Shown here piece by piece: positions 5,948-13,761 of a stretch of 14,096 nucleotides of DNA. Positions within the stretch are counted from its first letter, which is position 1. Each line of letters begins with the position of its first letter. The DNA comes from an uncultured Eubacteriales bacterium (lineage in GTDB: Bacteria > Bacillota > Clostridia > Oscillospirales > Acutalibacteraceae). The notes under the pieces are model-generated. The model was not told the DNA's origin. It was given only the letters and a program-made list of their open reading frames with translations, and searched no databases. Location of the stretch: contig CAKRVQ010000011.1 in the NCBI GenBank assembly GCA_934408795.1, positions 1 through 14,096 of the forward strand, written 5' to 3'. The position numbers and the translations under genes are program-made.

Positions 5948-8563
5948 TCAGATTTTTTCGAGTTTAGCGAAATTCGCCATTATCTTCTTTTCCCCTACAT
6001 TGTCAAACAATATACGAAGCAGGGTGTCATTTCCCATAGGCTCAGCCGAAAGAACGACGCCTTCGCCGAATATTCCGTGCTTTACCCTTTCTCCCGCCGA
6101 GAAGGAAATCTTCGGTGCAGCGGGCTTCGGGGTATATCCGCCCGCATTTGTTCTGCCTGCGGTTTGATATGAAGAAGATCTTCCCGCCGTCCGATTACCG
6201 ACGGTCGTGAAGCCTTCTCTGCCGCCGTTAACACCGTAACTGCCGCCGCTGCCGTATCCGTATCCGTAGCCGTTTTCTCTGCCGTCTCGGCTGCCGCCGT
6301 ATCCGCCGCGACTGCCGTACCCGCTGCGGTCGCCGTACCCGCTGCGGTCGCCGTAGCTGCTGCGATCGCCGTATTCGCTGCGATTGCTCCGATATCCGCC
6401 GCGGTTTCCCGCTGCGGAATATGTGCGCCTGTCTTCACCGTCGGAAAACTTTATCGACGCCCCGAACATTCCCGCTCCCATAACGCCCGATGAGACCTTG
6501 CAAAGATCGGAAGGTATCTCCTCAAGAAAACGCGAGGGAAGGTTGCGGGTCGTCTGCCCGTATTCGAATCTTGTATATGCATTTGTGATATACAGTCGTT
6601 TTTTCGCTCTCGTTATGGCAACATATGCAAGTCGGCGCTCCTCTTCAAGTTCCTCCTTGCCTTCATATATGGATTGGGTGCCGGGAAATATTCCCTCCTC
6701 CATTCCGACAAGATATACATTGTTGAATTCGAGTCCTTTTGCCGAATGGACGGTCATCATAACGACGGCATCCGCCTCGGCGTCATAGCGGTCGATATCG
6801 CTGATAAGCGACACTTCCTCCAAAAATCCGGAAAGAGACGGGGCATCGTTTTCTATCTCATACTGCCTGATACTGTTTACGAGCTCGCGAATGTTATCGA
6901 GTCTCTCCTTGCCTTCCTCGCCCTCCGCGATAAGGGCGGTCTCATACCCGCTTTCCTTGATGACCGCTTCGCAAAGTTCGGTAACCGATGATGTCTCGGA
7001 AAGTTTGGTAAGATCGTTTATGAGATCGCAAAATCTCCCGATCGCCGCTGCGGAGCGGGATATCTTGGGATGGCTCGGTGCATTGCACATAACTTCAAAT
7101 ACCGACTCACCTATGGCTGCGGATATCTCGGAGGCGTCGGCAACCGTTTTTTCTCCTATTCCGCGTTTCGGCTCATTCACGATCCTTTTGAGCCTTATTG
7201 TATCGTTGTGATTGTTGATAAGCTGCAGATATGCAAGTATATCCTTGACCTCTTTACGGTCATAGAAGCGGAAGCCCCCGATTATCCTGTAGGGGATGCC
7301 CGCTCTTGCAAAGTGATTTTCAAGCGCCCGCGACTGCGAATTTTTACGGTAAAGGACGGCGTTATCGGAAAAGCTGCCGCCGTTTCTGACATCGTCTTCT
7401 ATTTTATTCGCAACATATTTTGCTTCGTCACGGTCATCTTCCGCGGTATGGACATCTATTACCTCGCCCTTGCTTCCCGCGGTCCAGAGATTTTTGCCCT
7501 TTCTTTCGGTATTGTTTGCAATGACCGAGTTTGCGGCATCGAGTATCACACCCGTCGACCGATAGTTTTGCTCCAGTCTTATGACCCGACAGTCGGGATA
7601 CTCATCCTCAAACTCAAGTATATTTCTTATGGTTGCGCCCCTGAAGCGGTAAATACTCTGATCGTCATCACCGACGACGCATATATTACCGTATTTTTTG
7701 GCGAGCATACTGACAAAAACATACTGTGCGTGGTTGGTATCCTGATACTCGTCGACCATTATGTACTTAAACTTGTTACGGTACTTTTCAAGTATATCGG
7801 GGGCAGTCTCAAACAACCTGACGGTATTTACTATAAGGTCGTCAAAGTCCATTGCGTCGGCATTTTTCAGCCTCGCGTTATACGCCTTATATATCTCGGA
7901 TATCATTTTTTTGCGTTGGTCGTATCCTGTGGTTTTTTCATACTCCTCAGGTGTGATCAGCGAGTCTTTTGAGCGGCTGATCTCGTTCAGAACCGACTTT
8001 GAAGGGAGCATCTTTTCATCTATATCGAAGTCCTTATAGATCTCCTTCATCAGCTTTTTCTGATCGTCTGTATCGTATATGGTGTAATGTGAGGTATAGC
8101 CTATGGCGGAGCCGTCTATCCTGAGTATCTTTGAACACACGGAATGGAAGGTTCCCGCATAAACATCGTTGCCGCGGGGACCGATCTTATTTACGATACG
8201 GCTCTTAAGTTCATTTGCCGCCTTGTTTGTAAAGGTTATTGCGAGGATATTATACGGCTCTATAGGATCGACCGCGACAAACGACGGCACTTCGGAGGAC
8301 GCACCGCTGATGTAATTCGATGCTGCGGCAGCCTCCGAGGAGGTGACCGAGGGCGCGTCGGAGGAAAGGCAGGCATTTCCGAAGCGTATCATATTCTCTA
8401 TTCTGTTTACGAGGACCGTTGTTTTTCCGCTTCCCGCTCCCGCAAGAACAAGGACCGCGCCGTTTATCGCCTCCACGGCTTTGAATTGCATATCATTAAG
8501 GTTTGAAAACACCTTTCTGACTACATCTCTGCGCAGGTTTGAATAATCATGGTTTTCGGGCAT
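5948..8563 (-). CDS. pcrA: UvrD/PcrA-type superfamily 1 DNA helicase with a Gly/Tyr/Arg-rich C-terminal linker
   Basis: 871 residues, longer than typical PcrA (about 720-750). SF1A helicase motifs are complete: Q-motif region (22-30), I GAGSGKT (42-48), Ia AITFTNKAANELK (108-120), II VDEYQDT (270-276), III VGDDDQSIYRFRGA (297-310), IV QNYRST (332-337), V TVHSAKGLEFNNVYLVG (604-620), VI AYVAITRAKKRL (646-657). The last about 55 residues (FSAGERVKHGIFGEGVVL...) are the PcrA Tudor-like domain that contacts RNA polymerase. Two additions explain the length: a Ser/Ala-rich insert between motifs I and Ia (about 63-100) and a low-complexity Gly/Tyr/Arg/Ser linker (about 710-815). Known role: 3'-5' unwinding in nucleotide excision repair, replication-fork rescue and transcription-coupled processes. 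AGGAG is 7 nt before ATG 8563. A likely promoter lies just upstream, and nfnA follows 14 nt downstream. Confidence 0.95.
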   Translation of the reverse strand: MPENHDYSNLRRDVVRKVFSNLNDMQFKAVEAINGAVLVLAGAGSGKTTVLVNRIENMIRFGNACLSSDAPSVTSSEAAAASNYISGASSEVPSFVAVDPIEPYNILAITFTNKAANELKSRIVNKIGPRGNDVYAGTFHSVCSKILRIDGSAIGYTSHYTIYDTDDQKKLMKEIYKDFDIDEKMLPSKSVLNEISRSKDSLITPEEYEKTTGYDQRKKMISEIYKAYNARLKNADAMDFDDLIVNTVRLFETAPDILEKYRNKFKYIMVDEYQDTNHAQYVFVSMLAKKYGNICVVGDDDQSIYRFRGATIRNILEFEDEYPDCRVIRLEQNYRSTGVILDAANSVIANNTERKGKNLWTAGSKGEVIDVHTAEDDRDEAKYVANKIEDDVRNGGSFSDNAVLYRKNSQSRALENHFARAGIPYRIIGGFRFYDRKEVKDILAYLQLINNHNDTIRLKRIVNEPKRGIGEKTVADASEISAAIGESVFEVMCNAPSHPKISRSAAAIGRFCDLINDLTKLSETSSVTELCEAVIKESGYETALIAEGEEGKERLDNIRELVNSIRQYEIENDAPSLSGFLEEVSLISDIDRYDAEADAVVMMTVHSAKGLEFNNVYLVGMEEGIFPGTQSIYEGKEELEEERRLAYVAITRAKKRLYITNAYTRFEYGQTTRNLPSRFLEEIPSDLCKVSSGVMGAGMFGASIKFSDGEDRRTYSAAGNRGGYRSNRSEYGDRSSYGDRSGYGDRSGYGSRGGYGGSRDGRENGYGYGYGSGGSYGVNGGREGFTTVGNRTAGRSSSYQTAGRTNAGGYTPKPAAPKISFSAGERVKHGIFGEGVVLSAEPMGNDTLLRILFDNVGEKKIMANFAKLEKI
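6298..6387 (-). repeat. 18-bp tandem repeat inside pcrA (hexapeptide YGDRSG-type)
   Basis: Five in-frame 18-bp units at 6298, 6316, 6334, 6352 and 6370. The two central copies are identical and the outer ones differ by a few bases. They encode YG[DS]R[SG][SEG]-type hexapeptides in the helicase linker. Neighbouring sequence (YGYGYGSGG) continues the same style without strict periodicity. Since the unit is a multiple of three, copy-number change would leave the frame intact. Confidence 0.9.
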
Positions 8564-8590
8564 TATTTACTCCTATCGGCAACATTATGT

Positions 8591-8619
8591 CTTATAAATG
8601 TTATGTAAACTTAAAGCAA
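8591..8619 (-). promoter_or_regulatory. Probable promoter of pcrA-nfnA-nfnB
   Basis: In the 78-nt gap between the comEA-like gene and pcrA, the minus strand has -35 TTGCTT (8614-8619), a 17-nt spacer and -10 TATAAG (8591-8596). An overlapping alternative is TTTACA, 16 nt, TAATGT. The gap is also locally AT-rich. No clear terminator ends the upstream operon, so read-through from it is possible. Confidence 0.45.
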
Positions 8620-8641
8620 GTCGGATATCCGAAAAATCGGA

Positions 8642-9316
8642 TCATTCCGACGCAAGCGGCTTTTCGTCTTCGACGGTTATCTTTCCGCGCAGCTTATTCA
8701 ATGTCTTTTCACCTATACCCGACACCTCGGTAAGCTCATCCACCGAAGAAAAGCCTCCGTGCTGCTCGCGATACTCAATGATCGCCGCTGCCTTTTTCTC
8801 GCCTATACCGTCGAGCGTCTGCAGCTCCGCAGCATCGGCGGTATTTATATTTACCGGTTTATCGCTGACCGCGTTACCGTCGCCGTCATAGCGCGGGTAC
8901 ATAAACAGTTCGCGCTGCAGTGAGGCGGTCTCCGCTATTCTTTCTTCGACCGTTTCGCCTATTCCCGAATAATCGAGCTTTGATTCATCGGATTTTTGCT
9001 TCAAAAAGAAGCCGAACGCCGCCACGCATATGACGGCGCAAACGGACAGTATGAGCCTCTCGGCCTTTGCTCTTTCCTTTACCCTTTTGTTTTCTTTGGC
9101 AGATCGGCCTGTTTTGTCGGATCCCGCCGCTCCGTATGCTCTGCTTGTACCCGTTCCGTATGTTTTGTTTATGTCTGCCGCGTATGCTTTATCCGAGCCC
9201 GTCGGATATGTCTTGTCGGAGCGAGGGCAGTTTGTTTTGCCGCGGGTCGATCCGCTTTTACGCTTGTTCGCATTGTCAGTGCGGTCTTCCGTTTTAATAT
9301 CCAAATTCACGGGCAT
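8642..9316 (-). CDS. ComEA-like helix-hairpin-helix membrane protein
   Basis: 224 residues from ATG 9316. Layout: a long charged, low-complexity N-terminus (1-86) with four octapeptide repeats (33-64); one membrane helix RLILSVCAVICVAAFGFFLK (87-106); a linker; then PVNINTADAAELQTLDGIGE and a second hairpin VSGIGEKTLNKLRGKI, together the ComEA-type HhH DNA-binding domain (about 154-213). ComEA proteins bind double-stranded DNA at the cell surface during natural transformation; C-terminal HhH outside the membrane fits that. It departs from classical ComEA in lacking an SLBB domain and in having a large cytoplasmic N-terminus, so competence is not proven. No other com gene is in the window. Start: a GTG at 9328 would overlap gpsA by 11 nt with no ribosome binding site; ATG 9316 sits 1 nt past the gpsA stop with a weak GTGAG 7 nt upstream. 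Confidence 0.82.
   Translation of the reverse strand: MPVNLDIKTEDRTDNANKRKSGSTRGKTNCPRSDKTYPTGSDKAYAADINKTYGTGTSRAYGAAGSDKTGRSAKENKRVKERAKAERLILSVCAVICVAAFGFFLKQKSDESKLDYSGIGETVEERIAETASLQRELFMYPRYDGDGNAVSDKPVNINTADAAELQTLDGIGEKKAAAIIEYREQHGGFSSVDELTEVSGIGEKTLNKLRGKITVEDEKPLASE
9125..9220 (-). repeat. 24-bp periodic repeat encoding octapeptides in the ComEA-like protein
   Basis: Four diverged 24-bp units encode SDKTYPTG, SDKAYAAD, INKTYGTG and TSRAYGAA; a partial fifth starts as SDKTG one residue out of register. Tyr at position 5 is invariant and position 3 is Lys or Arg. The segment lies in the predicted cytoplasmic N-terminus. Confidence 0.7.
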
Positions 9317-9317
9317 A

Positions 9318-10304
9318 TCAAAACTCACTCTCGGTTTTTTTCGGGCGGTTCATAAGTATCTTCAAAGCCTCCCGACAGTCGGCATTGTTATACATGATCT
9401 CGTAGCATTCCCTGCATATCGGCATTTCCACGCCAAGCTTTTCGGCCACATCCACCGCTGCCGCAGCTGCATAATATCCTTCCACCGTTCCGACTTCCGA
9501 AAGCGCCTCCTTCGGGTCTCTTCCCGAGCCGACGAGTCTCCCGTATCTGCGGTTTCTCGAGTGCTCCGATGTGCAGGTGACGACAAGGTCGCCGAGTCCC
9601 GTAAGTCCCAAAAAAGTCGTCGGTCTGGCGCCCATGGCAACGCCGAGTCTTGTTATTTCGGCAAGTCCCCTTGTGACGAGTGCGGCTTTGGTGTTGTCCC
9701 CGCATCCGAGTCCGTCGATGATACCTGCGGCAACGGCTATTACATTCTTAAAAGCTCCTCCGAGTTCGGCTCCCACGACATCATCGTTTGTATATATACG
9801 AAGACTGTCGCACGAGAGTGCCGACTGGACTTCGTTTGCTGCCACCGTATCGGTTGACGATGCCACTATCGTCGAAGGTATTCCCCTTGCGACCTCTTCT
9901 GCGTGGGTGGGTCCCGAAAAGGTAACGACCCTTGCTGACGGCAATTCGGAGAGGATGACCTGCGAGAGGCGGAGATCGCTCCCCTTTTCAAGTCCCTTTG
10001 CGACATTCACGATTATACCGTGGTCGGTCGATCTTATCGAGGACGCGGTCTCTCTGATCGCAAACGAGGGGACGGCGAGGATTGTCATATCGGCACCGTC
10101 AAGCTCGGACAGGTTATCTGTCACATATATATCCTGCGGCAATGTTATGCCCGGAAGCAGTTTATCGTTTTTTCGGGTATTTCCGAGCCGCTCCGCTTCT
10201 TCTTTGAAGCAGGACCACATCTTAACACTGTTTTCCGCCTTAAGTGCGGTAACGGCAAGCGCCATTCCCCAGCCGCCGCAGCCGAGAATTGATATATTTG
10301 ACAC
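9318..10304 (-). CDS. gpsA: Glycerol-3-phosphate dehydrogenase [NAD(P)+]
   Basis: 328 residues, full family length. The N-terminal Rossmann motif is ILGCGGWGMALA (6-17; usual form GAGSWGTALA). VTFSGPTHAEEVARGIPSTIVAS is the conserved middle segment. ELGGAFKNVIAVAAGIIDGL holds the catalytic Lys region, and FLGLTGLGDLVVTCTSEHSRNRRYG the C-terminal signature with the substrate-phosphate-binding SRNRRYG. It makes sn-glycerol-3-phosphate from dihydroxyacetone phosphate in the cytoplasm for phospholipid synthesis. The upstream neighbour plsY uses that product, and the two genes are 15 nt apart. Start is GTG 10304 with GAGG 9 nt upstream. Confidence 0.96.
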   Translation of the reverse strand: MSNISILGCGGWGMALAVTALKAENSVKMWSCFKEEAERLGNTRKNDKLLPGITLPQDIYVTDNLSELDGADMTILAVPSFAIRETASSIRSTDHGIIVNVAKGLEKGSDLRLSQVILSELPSARVVTFSGPTHAEEVARGIPSTIVASSTDTVAANEVQSALSCDSLRIYTNDDVVGAELGGAFKNVIAVAAGIIDGLGCGDNTKAALVTRGLAEITRLGVAMGARPTTFLGLTGLGDLVVTCTSEHSRNRRYGRLVGSGRDPKEALSEVGTVEGYYAAAAAVDVAEKLGVEMPICRECYEIMYNNADCREALKILMNRPKKTESEF

Positions 10305-10319
10305 CTTCGCACACCTCGC

Positions 10320-10988
10320 TTATTTTTTGAAGGTAATCGGTTTTTCTTCCCTTTTGATAAGTCTTTTGATATTATCCTTATGCTTTATTATAACAAGTCC
10401 GCCTATAAGCGCACCGAGCGCCGTGACTATCACGACATCCGCGCAAGAAGTCCTATCGCAGAAGAGGAAGCATATAAACGGGACGCTGAACGCTGCGGTA
10501 ACCGAGCCCATTGAAATTATCCTTTTGGGAATGAAGAAGGCAATGAATACCGCAAGGACGCACAAGAAAACTCTCCAGTCGCTGACTGCCAATATGCCTG
10601 CAACCGTGGCGACGCCTTTTCCGCCCTTAAATTCGAAAAAGAGCGGGAACATATGCCCTATCTCACATAAAAGTCCGCAAAACAGGCCGCCTGTCACGGC
10701 GTTCAGCCAATCCGCGCCGATACTGCTTCCGAGGATCGAAAAGGCGAGCCCTCCGCTATACGCCGCGGCAGCTCCCTTTGCCATATCGAGCACCAATGTG
10801 ATTATTCCGGGCAGCAGTCCCATTGTACGCGCCATATTGGTGGCGCCGGCGTTTCCGCTTCCGTATTTTCTTATATCGCGTTTCATAAATATGCCCGATA
10901 TTATTATTGCGAAGTTAAGGCTTCCCAAGGCGTATGAGCCTATTACCGCCGCAACGGCATATATTATGCCGGGTGTCAAAATAAACAT
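10320..10988 (-). CDS. plsY: Glycerol-3-phosphate acyltransferase PlsY
   Basis: 222 residues with several membrane helices. It carries the PlsY signatures YGSGNAGATNMARTMG (about 42-57) for catalysis and phosphate binding, and FEFKGGKGVATVAG (about 118-131), plus a third conserved region near IGGLVIIKHKDNIKRLIK at the C-terminus, where the usual family motif is HRxNIxRL. It transfers acyl from acyl-phosphate to the 1-position of glycerol-3-phosphate at the inner membrane; PlsX, which makes the donor, is not in the window. It follows der by 8 nt. The GGGGAG ribosome binding site (10989-10994) abuts ATG 10988, an unusually short spacing. An in-frame TTG at 10979 would have a normal 9-nt spacing and give a protein three residues shorter, so the start is uncertain. 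Confidence 0.95.
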   Translation of the reverse strand: MFILTPGIIYAVAAVIGSYALGSLNFAIIISGIFMKRDIRKYGSGNAGATNMARTMGLLPGIITLVLDMAKGAAAAYSGGLAFSILGSSIGADWLNAVTGGLFCGLLCEIGHMFPLFFEFKGGKGVATVAGILAVSDWRVFLCVLAVFIAFFIPKRIISMGSVTAAFSVPFICFLFCDRTSCADVVIVTALGALIGGLVIIKHKDNIKRLIKREEKPITFKK

Positions 10989-10996
10989 CTCCCCTT

Positions 10997-12328
10997 TTAT
11001 GCCTTTCCGTCCCCGCGCTCTCTGATTATAAATCTCACGGGGGTACCCTCAAGTCCGAATGTGGAGCGGATACAGTTTTCAAGATAGCGCTGATAAGAAA
11101 AGTGAAACAGCTCTTCACGATTGCAGAAGCAGACAAATGTAGGAGGATTTGTCGACGCCTGCGTTATATAGTATATTTTAAGTCGCTTTCCTTTATCCGT
11201 CGGCGGCTGAACGCGCGCCGTGGCGTCCGCAAGCACCTTATTGAGCATACCTGTGGCAATCCTCATTGAATTCTGCTCATTCACGAATTTCACGAGTTCA
11301 AAAAGTCTGTCCACCCGTTGTCCCGTCTTGGCAGATATAAAGATTATCGGCGCATACGGCATGAAAGAAAAGTCGTTCATCAATGACTTTCTCATGCCGT
11401 CCATTGTTCTGCCGTCCTTCCCTTCGACGGCATCCCACTTATTGACGGCTATTATCGCCGCCTTGCCCGCCTCATGAGCAAGACCCGCGACCTTTGAGTC
11501 CTGATCGGTGAACCCTTCGGTCGCATCTATCATTATTACGCAGACCTTCGCCCTGTCTATTGCCATACGGGCTCTCAGTATACTGTATTTTTCTATTTCA
11601 TCGGTGACCTTACTTTTTCGTCTCAGTCCCGCGGTATCTATAAAGTTATACTTCTGACCGTTTACCGTAACAAGAGTGTCTATGGCATCTCTCGTTGTTC
11701 CCGCAACCGACGAAACGATGGAACGCTCCTCGCCCGATATATAGTTTATGAGTGACGATTTACCCGCATTCGGTTTTCCGATCACCGCAACATCGATGAC
11801 CTCATCGTCTTCGGCATTATCGTCGTCGGGAGGGAGGTGTTCAAACACCGCGTCCAAAAGGTCGCCCGTTCCGTGACCGTGGACACTCGAAACGGGGATC
11901 GGGTCGCCCAATCCGAGATTATAAAACTCGTAAAGCTCGGCGGATACGGCGCCCACCGAATCACATTTGTTTATGCAGAGCACAACGGGTTTTCCGCTTT
12001 TTCGGAGCATTGCGGCGATCTCCGCATCGGCTGCGGTAACGCCGGAGAGAATGTCACATACAAAAATAATGACATTTGCCGATTCAATGGCAAGCTCCGC
12101 CTGAGCCCTCATTTTGGAAAGTATCACATCGTCGGTCTTCGGTTCTATTCCGCCCGTGTCGACGAGCATTACTTTCCTTGCGCGCCATTCGGTGTCCGCA
12201 AAAATGCGGTCCCTTGTCACACCGGGGGTATCATTGACTATGGAGAGCCGTTTTCCTATAAGTTTATTGAAAAGTGTGGACTTGCCGACATTCGGTCTTC
12301 CCACAACGGCAACGATCGCTTTTGCCAC
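10997..12328 (-). CDS. der: Ribosome-assembly GTPase Der (EngA)
   Basis: 443 residues with two G domains in tandem, diagnostic of Der. The first has GRPNVGKS (10-17), DTGG (57-60) and NKCD (120-123). An acidic linker (PPDDDNAEDDE, about 167-177) separates it from the second: GKPNAGKS (184-191), DTAG (231-234) and NKWD (296-299). The C-terminal about 90 residues form the KH-like domain. It is a cytoplasmic, essential factor for 50S subunit maturation. The start is GTG 12328, strongly supported by GGAGG 7 nt upstream; this ribosome binding site overlaps the stop of the DUF512 gene, 12 nt away, suggesting coupled translation. Confidence 0.97.
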   Translation of the reverse strand: MAKAIVAVVGRPNVGKSTLFNKLIGKRLSIVNDTPGVTRDRIFADTEWRARKVMLVDTGGIEPKTDDVILSKMRAQAELAIESANVIIFVCDILSGVTAADAEIAAMLRKSGKPVVLCINKCDSVGAVSAELYEFYNLGLGDPIPVSSVHGHGTGDLLDAVFEHLPPDDDNAEDDEVIDVAVIGKPNAGKSSLINYISGEERSIVSSVAGTTRDAIDTLVTVNGQKYNFIDTAGLRRKSKVTDEIEKYSILRARMAIDRAKVCVIMIDATEGFTDQDSKVAGLAHEAGKAAIIAVNKWDAVEGKDGRTMDGMRKSLMNDFSFMPYAPIIFISAKTGQRVDRLFELVKFVNEQNSMRIATGMLNKVLADATARVQPPTDKGKRLKIYYITQASTNPPTFVCFCNREELFHFSYQRYLENCIRSTFGLEGTPVRFIIRERGDGKA

Positions 12329-12340
12329 AACGGCACCTCC

Positions 12341-13651
12341 TCAGTTTTTAATATTCAGCAGGGCATCGACAAGGCTTTTGCCATCGGTTTCGATGACGCG
12401 CACCTTAATGCCGAGCACTCTTTCGATATCCGCCACGGTCAGATCGTCAAGGAATTTATCTCCCTCGTTTCGCAGCATGACCGACGGGACGAGCAGTTCG
12501 CTTCCGAGATTTTTACCTTTAAGCTGCTTGATTATATCGGTGGCGGTAACAAGTCCCGTTACGGTTATATGCCCGCCGAAAAACTCATTTTTTATAGGGT
12601 AAACCGTACATTTTAAATTATGCCATTTTGCCTCGGTTCTGTCAACTATATCTTTTATGAGCGGGTATGCCGCTTCGCCCGTTACGGCTGAAATATTTCG
12701 CCTGAACGGGAGAAATTTTTTAGCATATTGCAGTTCATCCGAGGCCTCACTGTCGGTAGAAGCCCACATACCGACACCGTTTTCAAGCTGAGCGAAATCC
12801 TCATAGTATTCCGCATCGGGAATGGGCCTTTCGGCAAGAAGGAAGAATTCATCCGCCGGATAGATCTTGCGCGATCCGAATTTTTTCTTACATTCATCCC
12901 CGAAGGAGTTACAGGTGTCGATCACTGCCGCAGCCTCCTCCTTTGTGAAGGGGCGCAGCTCCTGAAGTCCCTCTCTGTGTGCGGTAAGGCCTACCGGGAC
13001 GCAGGCGATGCTTTTAATGTTTTCCCTCACGGAAAGGTCAGAAAGCGAGCGCACCAATTCCGCTCCGTCGTTCCAACCCGGCACCAGCACCAGCTGGCAA
13101 TTCAGTTCGATACCCGCGTCCGAGAGGCGCCAGAGCACCGACAACGCTTCACCCGCAAATCGGTTTTTCATCATTTTGACCCGCAGTTCGGGATTCGTTG
13201 TATGCACCGAGATGTTCACGGGACTGATGTGCATTTTTATAATGCGGTCCACCTCGTGCTCGGTTATGTTCGTAAGGGTAATATAGTTGCCGAACAAGAA
13301 GGACATTCTTGAGTCATCGTCTTTAAAATACAGTGATTCACGCATACCCTTCGGCAGTTGATCGATAAAGCAGAATATGCATTTATTCCGACAGCTTTTC
13401 TGACGGTCCATAAGATATGTGTCGAATTCCAAGCCGAGTTCTTCCGACTCATACTTTATTACCGTTAGCTCCCTCGGAGTACCGTCTTTTCCGCGCAAGG
13501 CGATAAGGAGATTTGAATCGTTTTGATAAAAACGATAATCCAGCACATCGACTATTTCGTTTCCGTTGATACTGTCAATAATCTCCCCTGCGATGATACC
13601 TGCTTTATCGGCGGGAGAATTTTTATCTACAGATGTTATGTTAACCGACAT
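12341..13651 (-). CDS. PDZ / radical SAM / DUF512 protein
   Basis: 436 residues. The N-terminus is a PDZ-like module (ITSVDKNSPADKAGIIAGEIIDSINGNEI, about 5-33). It is followed by a radical-SAM-type cluster motif C-x3-C-x2-C (Cys 87, 91, 94) in CRNKCIFCFIDQLPKGMR. The middle (FLFGNYITLTNIT..., INISVHTTNPELR) resembles the SAM barrel. The C-terminal half has the DUF512 traits (VPVGLTAHREGL, YPADEFFLLAERPIP, VTGEAAYPLI, FFGGHITVTGLVTATDI). The family is common in Clostridia and cyanobacteria and very often stands immediately upstream of der, as here. Its reaction is unknown; the linkage hints at a role in ribosome or RNA modification, but that is a guess. AAAGGAG is 6 nt before ATG 13651. It is the first gene after the rpmF terminator. 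Confidence 0.93.
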   Translation of the reverse strand: MSVNITSVDKNSPADKAGIIAGEIIDSINGNEIVDVLDYRFYQNDSNLLIALRGKDGTPRELTVIKYESEELGLEFDTYLMDRQKSCRNKCIFCFIDQLPKGMRESLYFKDDDSRMSFLFGNYITLTNITEHEVDRIIKMHISPVNISVHTTNPELRVKMMKNRFAGEALSVLWRLSDAGIELNCQLVLVPGWNDGAELVRSLSDLSVRENIKSIACVPVGLTAHREGLQELRPFTKEEAAAVIDTCNSFGDECKKKFGSRKIYPADEFFLLAERPIPDAEYYEDFAQLENGVGMWASTDSEASDELQYAKKFLPFRRNISAVTGEAAYPLIKDIVDRTEAKWHNLKCTVYPIKNEFFGGHITVTGLVTATDIIKQLKGKNLGSELLVPSVMLRNEGDKFLDDLTVADIERVLGIKVRVIETDGKSLVDALLNIKN

Positions 13652-13712
13652 TGGCTGCTCCTTTCTTCATCCTTTGCACTCGTTTTATCGGTGAAGCGGG
13701 TTTTTCCGACAC

Positions 13713-13750
13713 AAAAAAACGAAGGAGAAGGCTTCCGACCTTCCCCTTCG
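13713..13750 (-). terminator. Intrinsic terminator after rpmF
   Basis: On the minus strand, CGAAGGGGAAGG pairs with CCTTCTCCTTCG (12-bp stem with one G-U, loop of about 7 nt), followed immediately by seven T residues. It starts 11 nt past the rpmF stop and separates the ribosomal protein transcript from the DUF512-der operon. Confidence 0.92.
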
Positions 13751-13761
13751 CTCTAAGTCGA

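Noticed and set aside
8623..8644. A small hairpin (ATCCGA-TTTT-TCGGAT) directly after the ComEA-like gene, considered as a terminator.
   Set aside because: The stem is only six pairs and no T-run follows it on the minus strand; the T residues are in the loop. It may still be a weak pause site.
9571..11025. A 484-codon open frame on the plus strand spanning gpsA and plsY.
   Set aside because: It lies antisense to two genes with full signature motifs. Its length reflects codon bias of the opposite strand (Ser/Pro/Ala-rich translation).
13652..13712. A promoter for the DUF512-der-plsY-gpsA operon (TTGTGT ... GATAAA).
   Set aside because: One must exist somewhere after the rpmF terminator, but the best pair has 19-nt spacing and weak matches, so it is not listed as a feature.
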